Source: Bacteroides sp. 51 (GTDB lineage Bacteria; Bacteroidota; Bacteroidia; Bacteroidales; Bacteroidaceae). From it: a stretch of DNA of 64,000 bases. The translations under genes were made by a program, and so were the position numbers. Shown here piece after piece: positions 47,989 to 56,152 of this stretch. The notes under the pieces were generated by a model. That model worked only from the letters and a program-made list of their open reading frames with translations, made no database searches and was not told the DNA's origin. The stretch's first letter is position 1; the number at the start of each line of letters is the position of its first letter. Location: NCBI RefSeq assembly GCF_010500965.1, contig NZ_QVMI01000013.1, forward strand, positions 1 through 64,000, given 5' to 3'.

Positions 47989-49719
47989 TTAAAATCTTAT
48001 ATACGCTTTAATCGTACCGCATTCCGTTCCGGCTGCTTTTCCATGAGGGGTAATTGTATATTCGCCAACAGAGGCCGGTACAATAAATGTTTCGGCATAA
48101 TGAACAATAAAGGGATCAAATGAACCTGTGGGGCTTTCAATGATGACTTCTTCACCTTCGACCAGGTTCAATACATTCACGCTGTTATTGGTATGATGCG
48201 TTACAGGGTTGGTAAACCAGTGACGGCGCGTTTCTATGAATTCATTGATATGCAGTCCGGTTTTCTCTTCCCGCCAGCCATCTCCCTGGGCAATTTCCGT
48301 AATACGATTCATCAACTTTGTCTGAACATACTCTGTATTACGCTTCCAGTTAATCACATCTTTTCCCCGTTCTACATTGATGGGGCGCGGCTTACCATCC
48401 AGTCCCAGACGGTTCCAGTCCCACAACTTAAAAGTAAAGATATTCGGAGTAGAGCTGATTTCCAGTACCAATGCATCTTCACCGGAACAGTGAATGGTTC
48501 CTCCCGGAATCAGGAAATGATCGTGTTTTCGGGCCGGCATCTTATTTACATACTTTTCGGCATCGAATAGTTGTTCACCGCGTTGTGCACTACGCAGGTC
48601 TTCAATCATTTCGTCTTTATCAATTCCGGTTTTCAGGCCAATGTATACGGTAGCCTTATCTCCTGCGTCCAGCAAATAATAGCTTTCGTCCTGTGTGTAC
48701 TGCATATCAAAGTTTTCGCGAATGTATTGGGTGGTAGGGTGTACCTGTAAACTCAGGTTTCCACCGCCAAATGTATCGAGGAAATCAAAACGAATAGGGA
48801 AGTCTTTTCCGAAACGGGCTTCTACGGGCTCTCCCAACAGTTCTGTGGTTTTAAGCAACACCAGATTAAAGGAGGGCATTTCGAAGGTGGTTCCGTTTAC
48901 ATCCAACAGCAAGCTGTTTTCTTCGGGAACACAGTCAAAGCACCAACCGAAGTTATCGGCATTGCGGTCCAGATCGCAAACCTCCTTCATCCATTGTCCC
49001 CCCCAGGGAGCCGGATCAAAGAAGGGAACAACACGGAAAGGTGTTTGAATGGTTTTATTTATTCCGCAGAAAAACGTATCACGGTCAATCATCTTTGGGG
49101 TAGCCGGAATATGGGTATCCAACCAATAGTTCACTTTGCTGAATAAGCTGCTTTTGTATCTGTCCAGTATTCTCCAATCATTGAAATACCCTCGTTTATG
49201 CTGAATTGAAACGGGATCATCGTGATTGTCTATGCCCAATGCTTTTACTTCGTGCCTGCGGAAGCGTTGTTGTATTTCCCAACGTGCCATATCTACATAG
49301 GCTATAGTGGTGTTCTCGTTGGCAAGTAATGCGGCTCCTGTGCCGAATACAATTACATTGTCTGAACATTGTTTTATAGCCTGTTGGGCGGATTCCAGCT
49401 TCTCGCTGTCGAAGTAATCCATCAAATTCAGGTTAGTTATATAACCGAAGAGGATATCATCCGTCATAAAACGACTGGTCATTTCGCGAATCTCTTCTTC
49501 GGATTTCATGAGCGTACGGGTATCTATAAAAATGCTATGGGGAATCTTTTCAAATTCCTTAATCAATTCATTCTCATAGGTTCCTGTGTAAAGTTCAACT
49601 GCCAGCAGTGTGTTTTTCTGTAGTTGTTCATCAAGAGATTTTCGTATAGCTTCCCAACCCACATCAATATTCCCGTTTACAGGGGTTGATGGAAACTTGT
49701 CGTAATTGCTGTTTCTCAT
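47989..49719 (-). CDS. Class I mannose-6-phosphate isomerase with N-terminal extension
   Basis: 576 residues from MRNSNYDKFPSTPV; the ATG nine codons earlier at 49746 would leave a leader of only about 7 bases from the predicted promoter. The isomerase cupin begins near residue 225, with PFFDPAPWGGQWMKEV, the zinc ligands LQVHPTTQY near 325 and GGTIHCSGEDALVLEIS. It interconverts mannose-6-phosphate and fructose-6-phosphate. The first 225 residues are an extra domain (VIVFGTGAALL, AYVDMARWEIQQRFRR) with no Walker A; its role is unknown and it may be an inactive kinase-like remnant. The gene is divergent from the GntR regulator. Confidence 0.88.
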   Translation of the reverse strand: MRNSNYDKFPSTPVNGNIDVGWEAIRKSLDEQLQKNTLLAVELYTGTYENELIKEFEKIPHSIFIDTRTLMKSEEEIREMTSRFMTDDILFGYITNLNLMDYFDSEKLESAQQAIKQCSDNVIVFGTGAALLANENTTIAYVDMARWEIQQRFRRHEVKALGIDNHDDPVSIQHKRGYFNDWRILDRYKSSLFSKVNYWLDTHIPATPKMIDRDTFFCGINKTIQTPFRVVPFFDPAPWGGQWMKEVCDLDRNADNFGWCFDCVPEENSLLLDVNGTTFEMPSFNLVLLKTTELLGEPVEARFGKDFPIRFDFLDTFGGGNLSLQVHPTTQYIRENFDMQYTQDESYYLLDAGDKATVYIGLKTGIDKDEMIEDLRSAQRGEQLFDAEKYVNKMPARKHDHFLIPGGTIHCSGEDALVLEISSTPNIFTFKLWDWNRLGLDGKPRPINVERGKDVINWKRNTEYVQTKLMNRITEIAQGDGWREEKTGLHINEFIETRRHWFTNPVTHHTNNSVNVLNLVEGEEVIIESPTGSFDPFIVHYAETFIVPASVGEYTITPHGKAAGTECGTIKAYIRF

Positions 49720-49759
49720 ATCACTTTCTTTATTATGTTCATACATAGTTCTGATTGTG

Positions 49760-49767
49760 CAAATATA
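49760..49767 (-). promoter_or_regulatory. Probable promoter -7 box of the mannan operon
   Basis: The minus strand reads TATATTTG, a full match to consensus. It lies in the 132-base gap between the isomerase and the GntR regulator. Confidence 0.65.
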
Positions 49768-49795
49768 TATAGAGTTTTTTTAATTCCAACTATTT

Positions 49796-49827
49796 CTTGC
49801 TTTTTTTTTAATAAAAGCTTATTTTTG
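49796..49827 (+). promoter_or_regulatory. Probable promoter of the GntR regulator
   Basis: CTTG at 49796-49799, 20 bases, then TATTTTTG at 49820-49827. It is 24 bases before the start at 49852. Confidence 0.6.
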
Positions 49828-49851
49828 CAATGCACATTAATTATTAACACA

Positions 49852-50577
49852 ATGAAAATTGATCATAACAGTAACAAACCACTTCATTTACAGGTAGAAG
49901 AGCTTCTTAGGCAGATTATTGAGTCTGAAGAATACAAAAACGGAAAGTACCTTCCTAATGAAGTTGATTTGTCTGCACAATTAAACATATCTCGCAATAC
50001 ATTGCGCCAGGCTATAAATAAGCTTGTTTTTGAAGGTTTACTAACCCGGAAGAAGGGTGTAGGTACAAAGGTAGTGAAGAAAGGTATAGTAGGTGGAGTT
50101 AAAAACTGGCTCAGCTTCTCTCAGGAGATGAAGATGCTGGGAATTGAAATCCGCAACTTTGAATTGCATATCAGCCAGAAGTTGCCCTCCGAAGAGATCC
50201 GGGATTTCTTTAATATAACCGATCCGAATAAAAAATGTATTGTCCTTGAACGCCTCCGTGGAAACAAGGATTATCCGTTTGTGTACTTTATATCTTATTT
50301 CAATCCCAATATCCCCCTATCGGGAGAAGAGAACTTCACCCGTCCACTATACGAACTACTTGAAAAGGATTTTGGTATTACGGTTAAAATAAGTAAAGAA
50401 CAAATATCCGCGCGACTGGCCGGAGACTTTACTGCGGAAAAACTGGAAATCGATGCCAATGATCCTATATTAATAAGGAAACGCTTTGTTTATGACGTGA
50501 ATAATGTGCCGATTGAGTATAATATAGGATATTACCGGGCTGACAGTTTCACATATACCATTGAAGCGGAAAGGTAA
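49852..50577 (+). CDS. GntR-family regulator with UTRA domain
   Basis: 241 residues from MKIDHNSNKPLHLQVEELL; the longer frame from 49735 would run through the promoter. The winged helix-turn-helix (LPNEVDLSAQLNISRNTLRQAINKL) is at the N-terminus, and a UTRA effector domain occupies about 95-241 (CIVLERLRGNKDYPFVYFISYF). UTRA proteins usually sense phosphorylated sugars, so a mannose-derived signal is plausible. It is divergent from the mannan operon. Most alpha-mannan loci in Bacteroides use other sensor types, so a GntR/UTRA regulator is worth noting. Confidence 0.92.
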   Translation: MKIDHNSNKPLHLQVEELLRQIIESEEYKNGKYLPNEVDLSAQLNISRNTLRQAINKLVFEGLLTRKKGVGTKVVKKGIVGGVKNWLSFSQEMKMLGIEIRNFELHISQKLPSEEIRDFFNITDPNKKCIVLERLRGNKDYPFVYFISYFNPNIPLSGEENFTRPLYELLEKDFGITVKISKEQISARLAGDFTAEKLEIDANDPILIRKRFVYDVNNVPIEYNIGYYRADSFTYTIEAER

Positions 50578-50661
50578 CCTCAACACGACTTCATCTTGTG
50601 GGACTTTTTAACAAAGCCCCATAAGGATTATTAAACTGTATATCGGACGGTTAATTATCTA

Positions 50662-50688
50662 GGATCAAGCAAAGAAGTAGGTTGTTAA
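50662..50688. repeat. 27-base direct repeat, left copy
   Basis: GGATCAAGCAAAGAAGTAGG... is repeated at 51353-51379 with two mismatches. Similar but more diverged sequence (CTTTTT, TAGAGTTTTG) follows both copies for about 70 bases. Confidence 0.65.
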
Positions 50689-51037
50689 AGGATGAATGTT
50701 TGAGATAGCTTCGTTTACTTCCTTTTTATAGGGTTTTGTTGGAAATAGCAAAGTATAGACAAAATGGTAGAAATGACATTTTGATAATAGAATGGAGCGG
50801 TAATTGCAAATTCCGGGCTTGGGGCAGAAAGGGAAGGGAAAATGGCAAAAGAATCGCGTTTGCAAAAATCAATAAGATTGAGATTTATAAAATAAAAGAT
50901 CTAAATGATACGAATACAACAAAATAAATTACAAACAGTTATACAGACGAAAGTAAACACAGCAAATACACACTTCGATCGTTTTGCTTGAAACAGACCA
51001 ACCAGAAAATAAAAATCTATAAAATGAAACACGCTGA

Positions 51038-51145
51038 ACACTTGAGCCGCGTACTGTCGATACTTGAGCGCTTGACTGTTGATACTTGAGCCGCGTGTTA
51101 TTTATACTTGAGCCGCGTGCTGTCGGCAGTACGCGGCTCAAGTGT
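51038..51145. repeat. Four 22-base ACTTGAG units closed by an inverted copy
   Basis: ACTTGAG begins at 51040, 51062, 51084 and 51106, exactly 22 bases apart. Three of the units continue with CCGCGT. The array ends in an inverted copy at 51127-51145 whose 19 bases are the exact complement of 51038-51056. The whole could fold as a hairpin with the middle units in the loop. It is not coding and not CRISPR. Confidence 0.88.
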
Positions 51146-51352
51146 AGAAATTATTGCGCTGGGACACTTCCAAATATCAATAATACACTGCACAAGCAAG
51201 CCTAAGACCTGATTTTAACATCTAATTGACGGTTTTTAAAAAGTTTGCATGTAACCAAAATGGAGCAAATATTATCTTTTTGATCTGCTTTTGCTCATAT
51301 TTATGACTTTACGGATTAACAACCAGGTTAATTTAGCGATTCAACCTATTTG

Positions 51353-51379
51353 GGATCAAGCAAAAAAGTAGGTTGCTAA
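51353..51379. repeat. 27-base direct repeat, right copy
   Basis: Partner of 50662-50688, 691 bases away, same orientation, two mismatches. Confidence 0.65.
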
Positions 51380-51444
51380 TCATTGTATAAACAATATCCT
51401 TTATAGAGTTTCACTCCTTTTTGTAGAGTTTTGATGTAAATGAT

Positions 51445-51532
51445 TTACTGTAGGGGCGGTTCGCGAACCGCCCGAGAATGGTTTCCTGTGTATTCTGGGC
51501 ATTGGGCGGTTCACGAACCGCCCCTACAGTAA
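51445..51532. repeat. Paired palindromic GGCGGTTCGCGAACCGCC elements
   Basis: 29 bases at 51445-51473 and their complement at 51504-51532 differ at a single position. Each contains its own palindrome GGGCGGTTCGCGAACCGCCC (right copy with TCACGA in the centre) and a CCCCTACAGTAA tail facing outward. The copies are 30 bases apart. This resembles dispersed short palindromic elements of bacterial genomes; a degenerate relative lies at 28430. Confidence 0.85.
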
Positions 51533-51643
51533 TTCCTTCATTTCTACACAGTTTTACTTCCTTTCAAATTTCTAATGAATTTATTTATTTAGTTCAACAG
51601 GAATTGGGTAAATCCTTATTTAACAGATGTTCGTTTTGAGCGG

Positions 51644-53725
51644 TTATTTAAAACGAGAAGTATCAACATCCTCCCTCTTTTTTTCTTTGTAATTTCCGAA
51701 CTTATAGCTAAAGGAAAGTTCGATACCGCGGGTAGGCGCCAGGAATTTGTTGGTCAGGTTCTGGCTCTGGAAGCGGATCTTCGGATTAATGGCCGCAGTT
51801 TCGAATAAATCATTTCCTTTCAAAGTCAGCGTCGCTTTCTCATTAGCAAAGCTCCAGCGTAAAGAAGCATCCACATATCCGGAGCGCGGAAGGTCATAAA
51901 TGCCCTGTATCGTACCGTTTTGATAGAAACCCGAAACATTCAGACTGATATTCGGTTTCGTAGAAAGCGTAATGGTATTGCTCATTGTGGCAATGAACGA
52001 AGTTGAACGACGATCATAAGAAATATCCCAGAAATCGCTATCCTTCTCGCGGGTATGATATCCCCAGAACAAGAACCTTGAAGAAAGCCAGTTGCCCATT
52101 TTCAGCGGGATAACAGCCTGGATACCAAACCGCTGACGGAAATCAGAATTGAATTCTTTATACACCTCAACCAGTTCGTCGGGACGCTGATACAACGTTT
52201 GCACCGAGTAGTCTTTATCATGATCGTAATGAGCCACAAATACATACTTTCCTTTCAGGATGTAGGTAAGATTGGCACTATACTCGGTAGCAGGTTTCAA
52301 GAGCGGATTACCGTAGTGTAACGTATAAGCACTCATATAAGAAACGGAATTCTGCATGCTCCAGAAAGCCGGATAATCCTTATCGCTGGTAAAACTCAAC
52401 TGAAGAATATGTCCCGGCTTGGGAGTATAGTTCAGGTTAAGCGTTGGGTAAAACATCCACTCATCCCACACTTCCGTATGATACAATTCGGCAGCCAGCG
52501 AAGCATCTAAAGACACCTTTTCGCCAAAGCTTTTCGTAAATCCCACAAAACCATTCCATGTATATTCCTTACGACGGGCAGTCATTGATTTATCCGGCTG
52601 AAGCTCTCCCGTTTCAAAATCATAGTAATTCTGGAAACTATTATCTACGGCAGTGGTATAGTTTATCCCATAATTCAGGCCCCAATTATTCTTCAGCGTA
52701 TGTTCCTGAGTCAGATAGAACCGCCATTTATTAATACGTTGCTCATTTTCATAGCGAGCGTCAATTTCCTCATCATTCAATATACTGTGCAACTCCTGGT
52801 TTCCCGGCGAATCATAGTATGTCATTTCCGCCCCTGCACTCAATCCAAAAGAAGCACGATAGTCCATTTTTATATTGTGGAGCTGGTTATCCCCCTTATT
52901 TTTAGTTTTGGAATCCTGCGTTCCCGTAGTCACTCCCCGGCTATTCCTATTTCTTATCTGAGTGGTATAAACAAAACTCAACAGATTATCCTTAGTAAAA
53001 CGGTAATCCATTCCCAACCGTACATTATGATTGTTGCTCCGCGAGCGGGTTATATCCGACAAATTCATCGGGTAAACCGTACCGTTTACAGTGTGCAATG
53101 CTTCTTTATCAATACGATCGTATCCACGGCCGTGATTGTAAGAGTAAAGTAAATCTGCTGAGAATTTAGACGAAGAATAAAGAAGACTTGCACGTTCTGT
53201 AAGCCGCTCATAATAATATTGTTGCCAGCCGGTATAAAGTTCACCTTGCAGAGTAGGCTTCTCTGCCCCACCCGATTTCAATACCAGATTAATCATCGGC
53301 CCGCGAACCTGATAACGGGCAGGCGCCGAATACATCACCTCCGCCTTTTCAATATTGCCTACGGGAATGGTTTTCAGCAATTCAATAAGCTGATCTTCGG
53401 AAAGCGTCGATACCTTTCCATTAATAACCAGATTCACACTGCTACCCGCCAACTGCAATCCACCGTTATCAATAACTCCGGGAAGTTCCCTGATCGCATC
53501 ATAAGCATTATCTACCGGCATTTTCTCTACCAGCCGGGGCAGGTCGTAAACCAATTTACCATCTTCCGCCTTAACAATAGGGCGTTCACCTTTTATCATC
53601 ACCTCGGGAAGTTCCATGAAAAGACTATCCAGAAAAAGAAACATCGTATCATTGACTTGTATCTGTGCAGATACCGGTAATATCAAAGAAAGAGAGATTA
53701 AGAATAGAATATAAATACGTTTCAT
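51644..53725 (-). CDS. Outer membrane beta-barrel protein (TonB-receptor-like)
   Basis: 693 residues from MKRIYILFLISLSLILPVSAQ; the longer frame to 53794 is unlikely because it precedes the signal peptide. A plug-like segment (YDAIRELPGVIDNGGLQLAGSS, VNLVINGKV, DQLIELLKTIPVGNIEKAEVM) leads to the barrel family found in Bacteroidota, ending with ELSFSYKFGN. There is no N-terminal carboxypeptidase-like domain. It is divergent from a histidine kinase/response regulator pair that probably controls it. The substrate is unknown. Confidence 0.85.
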   Translation of the reverse strand: MKRIYILFLISLSLILPVSAQIQVNDTMFLFLDSLFMELPEVMIKGERPIVKAEDGKLVYDLPRLVEKMPVDNAYDAIRELPGVIDNGGLQLAGSSVNLVINGKVSTLSEDQLIELLKTIPVGNIEKAEVMYSAPARYQVRGPMINLVLKSGGAEKPTLQGELYTGWQQYYYERLTERASLLYSSSKFSADLLYSYNHGRGYDRIDKEALHTVNGTVYPMNLSDITRSRSNNHNVRLGMDYRFTKDNLLSFVYTTQIRNRNSRGVTTGTQDSKTKNKGDNQLHNIKMDYRASFGLSAGAEMTYYDSPGNQELHSILNDEEIDARYENEQRINKWRFYLTQEHTLKNNWGLNYGINYTTAVDNSFQNYYDFETGELQPDKSMTARRKEYTWNGFVGFTKSFGEKVSLDASLAAELYHTEVWDEWMFYPTLNLNYTPKPGHILQLSFTSDKDYPAFWSMQNSVSYMSAYTLHYGNPLLKPATEYSANLTYILKGKYVFVAHYDHDKDYSVQTLYQRPDELVEVYKEFNSDFRQRFGIQAVIPLKMGNWLSSRFLFWGYHTREKDSDFWDISYDRRSTSFIATMSNTITLSTKPNISLNVSGFYQNGTIQGIYDLPRSGYVDASLRWSFANEKATLTLKGNDLFETAAINPKIRFQSQNLTNKFLAPTRGIELSFSYKFGNYKEKKREDVDTSRFK

Positions 53726-53800
53726 AACTTTATGTAGTTTATTTGTTTGATGCAAAGTACGGGATAATATGGCGGGGAAATGGTTATCGAACACTTATGT

Positions 53801-53844
53801 AGTGTTATCTAGTGTTACCGGGAGTGTTATTTAGTCTTATCCCG
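53801..53844. promoter_or_regulatory. Four direct AGTGTTA heptamers, likely regulator site
   Basis: AGTGTTAT, AGTGTTAC, AGTGTTAT and AGTCTTAT start at 53801, 53811, 53823 and 53833 (spacings 10, 12, 10). They lie between the divergent barrel protein and histidine kinase genes. Head-to-tail half-sites about one helical turn apart fit an OmpR-type response regulator. They can equally be read as two 22-base units. Confidence 0.55.
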
Positions 53845-53868
53845 GGTGGGTGGAATGCATATTCCGCT

Positions 53869-53876
53869 TATCTTTG
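53869..53876 (+). promoter_or_regulatory. Probable promoter -7 box of the histidine kinase
   Basis: TATCTTTG, 32 bases before the ATG and 25 bases after the direct heptamers. The -33 element is poor, as expected for an activated promoter. Confidence 0.55.
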
Positions 53877-53907
53877 CACACATCATTCACCTTATAATAT
53901 ATAGTTA

Positions 53908-55401
53908 ATGAAACTACCGATTAAGTATATAGCCGCATTGGTCATCATATCGCTAACTGCTATTTTTGCCTATCAGGCACATTGGTTGGTTGATATGTAC
54001 AACACCACCAAACTCCAGAACCACATTACAATAGAGAAAGCCATTCGTAATGCAGATTATATTGAACTGTTCCTGCGGGTCGATAGTCTGAGTAAAGTAA
54101 ATGAGCAAGAAGGAAAGCTTAGTACAAACGCCGATTCGCATGGTGCAATCAGTTTCTCAGCCTCTTTCAATAAAGATAAAGACGAGAAAACCAGAAAAGA
54201 AGAAAGACAAAAAAGTAGAATTAAAAAGACCTTTTCTTCTAACGACAGCCTTGTTGTGGACGAAGAAGCCGACTTCGACCCAACAGCCATCGGATTGCCC
54301 GATGGTTTTGATATGTACGATGGGTATCAGGCATTAGAAATCTTAGCTCTTCAACTCCAAACCGGACTACACTCGGTGGTAGATCTTTCGGTACCGATCG
54401 ATATTTTTCGCTTTGATAGTATTTTAGATAAGGAGCTAAACAAATCCGGGCTGGACATTCAACATTACACCCGGGTTATACAGATTAAAAATGATAGTAC
54501 TATAACAGAAAGCCAGATCGCAAACGTAGATACCACTCAAATGCAACGATACAAACACATCTACGATGCACAAGAAAAATACGCCTTCGAAGTCTACATA
54601 GAACCCACCGACCGGATTATACTCAAACAAATGACAGGCATACTGGCAACCTCTCTCGTTATTCTGGTCGTATTAGGCGGAGCATTCTGGTTCCTGATAC
54701 GCACCATCATGCAACAAAAAACATTGGATGAAATGAAAAGTGACTTCACCAACAACATCACTCATGAATTAAAAACCCCAATAGCTGTAGCCTATGCTGC
54801 CAATGACGCCCTACTAAACTTCAACCTTTCGGAAGACAAAAAATTAAGGGATAAATACCTGAATATCTGCCAGGAACAGCTACAAAAACTTAGCGGATTG
54901 GTAGAACAAATCCTCTCCATGAGCATGGAACGCCGGAAAACATTCCAGATAAAACCTGAAAAAGTAGAAGTATCACCACTAATCCATTCGCTCATTGAAC
55001 AGCATAAGCTAAAAGCCGGAAAACCCGTACACATTGAAGTAGAAATTCACCCGGAAAGCCTAACCGTGAATACAGACCGGGCACATTTCAGCAATATCAT
55101 CAGCAACCTGATAGATAACGCAGTAAAATACTCTACCGACGAAGCCCAGGTAAAAATAACCTGCACCTCCATAAATGGTAAACTTGATGTTTGCGTAGAA
55201 GATAAAGGAATAGGCATCTCACCCGAAAAACTCAAACTGGTCTTCGATAAATTCTACCGGGTACCCACCGGAAACCGACATGATGTAAAAGGCTACGGAT
55301 TGGGACTTTTCTACGTAAAAACAATGGTAGAAAAAATGGGAGGACAGATAGAGGTAAAAAGCGAACTGGGAAAAGGAAGCCGGTTTAGATTTACGATTTG
55401 A
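53908..55401 (+). CDS. Membrane sensor histidine kinase
   Basis: 497 residues. Two membrane segments (about 7-25 and 247-268) flank a periplasmic domain of about 220 residues, which has a very charged stretch (KDKDEKTRKEERQKSR). The dimerisation domain has the phospho-accepting His286 in NNITHELKTP. The ATPase shows NLIDNAVKYS (N box), DKGIGIS (G1) and GYGLGLFYVK (G2). It is likely to autophosphorylate and pass phosphate to the response regulator 40 bases downstream. The architecture resembles RprX of Bacteroides, but paralogues exist. Its stop codon lies in a TTTACGATT repeat. Confidence 0.93.
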   Translation: MKLPIKYIAALVIISLTAIFAYQAHWLVDMYNTTKLQNHITIEKAIRNADYIELFLRVDSLSKVNEQEGKLSTNADSHGAISFSASFNKDKDEKTRKEERQKSRIKKTFSSNDSLVVDEEADFDPTAIGLPDGFDMYDGYQALEILALQLQTGLHSVVDLSVPIDIFRFDSILDKELNKSGLDIQHYTRVIQIKNDSTITESQIANVDTTQMQRYKHIYDAQEKYAFEVYIEPTDRIILKQMTGILATSLVILVVLGGAFWFLIRTIMQQKTLDEMKSDFTNNITHELKTPIAVAYAANDALLNFNLSEDKKLRDKYLNICQEQLQKLSGLVEQILSMSMERRKTFQIKPEKVEVSPLIHSLIEQHKLKAGKPVHIEVEIHPESLTVNTDRAHFSNIISNLIDNAVKYSTDEAQVKITCTSINGKLDVCVEDKGIGISPEKLKLVFDKFYRVPTGNRHDVKGYGLGLFYVKTMVEKMGGQIEVKSELGKGSRFRFTI

Positions 55402-55441
55402 CAATTTACGATTTACGATTGGAATAACATCATTTTAACGT

Positions 55442-56152
55442 TTGAACATGAAAAACCTGGGAGCGGCACCTTGCCGCGTATTACTCGTAGAGGATGAGCA
55501 AACTCTGGCGATGATCATTAAAGACACACTGGAAGAAAGTGATTTCACGATCCATCTGGCATCAGACGGTGAAGAAGGCCTACGTTTGTTCTTTGACATT
55601 CGCCCCGATATATTAGTGGCAGACGTTATGATGCCCAAAATGGATGGTTTTGAAATGGTACGCCGTATCCGCCAAACAGATAGAACGACTCCGGTACTGT
55701 TCCTCACAGCCCGTTCGGCTATTAATGATGTAGTAGAAGGATTTGAGTTGGGAGCCAACGATTACCTGAAAAAACCATTCGGTATGCAGGAGCTAATTGT
55801 CCGTATAAAGTCATTAGTAGGCAGAGCATTTAAGTTTGAGGAAGAGAAGAAAGAAACACGTTTCCAGATTGGGCGTTATCTGTTTGATCCGGTAACACAA
55901 ATACTGTCCTACGACGGAACAAACCAAGAGCTTTCTCACCGGGAATCGGAGATATTAAAACGGTTGTGCGAGAACCAAAATCAGGTAATGAACATGCAGA
56001 GTGTATTGCTTGATCTTTGGGGTGATGATAGCTTCTTCAACTCACGAAGTTTACATGTATTTATCACTAAACTACGCCATAAACTATCTCAGGATAAGAG
56101 CATACGTATAGTTAATGTAAGAGGAATCGGATATAAACTGATTATTGATTAA
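55442..56152 (+). CDS. OmpR-family response regulator
   Basis: 236 residues (an ATG two codons later is also possible). The receiver domain has the acidic pair in LLVEDEQ, the phosphorylated Asp61 in ILVADVMMPKMDG, Thr in LFLTARS and Lys in DYLKKPFG. The C-terminal winged helix (RESEILKRLCENQNQVMNMQSVLLDLWG, ends INVRGIGYKL-like) is OmpR/PhoB type. The partner is the upstream kinase; the likely target is the divergent barrel gene through the heptamers at 53801. It overlaps the convergent lipB end by four bases. Confidence 0.94.
   Translation: MNMKNLGAAPCRVLLVEDEQTLAMIIKDTLEESDFTIHLASDGEEGLRLFFDIRPDILVADVMMPKMDGFEMVRRIRQTDRTTPVLFLTARSAINDVVEGFELGANDYLKKPFGMQELIVRIKSLVGRAFKFEEEKKETRFQIGRYLFDPVTQILSYDGTNQELSHRESEILKRLCENQNQVMNMQSVLLDLWGDDSFFNSRSLHVFITKLRHKLSQDKSIRIVNVRGIGYKLIID

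Larger units (their letters stand above)
50578..51643. other. Repeat-rich 1.07 kb gap without a convincing gene
   Basis: The gap between the mannan regulator and the next outer membrane protein holds a 27-base direct repeat pair, a 22-base tandem array and a large inverted repeat, all listed separately. Short frames of up to 70 codons occur, but they cross the repeats and lack family features. No transposase remnant is seen. Confidence 0.7.

Noticed and set aside
49735-49851. N-terminal extension of the GntR regulator
   Set aside because: The extra 39 residues would be read through the promoter and are hydrophobic in a way not seen in GntR proteins.
50736-50927. Small plus-strand protein of 63 residues
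   Set aside because: It lies in the repeat-rich gap, has no recognisable start signal, family motif or operon context.
51040-51127. CRISPR array
   Set aside because: The step is only 22 bases with no unique spacer between repeats, and no cas gene is near. The other 22-base arrays fail for the same reason.
50929-51141. Minus-strand frame of 70 residues
   Set aside because: It is produced by translating the 22-base array; the repeated peptide follows from the DNA repeats.
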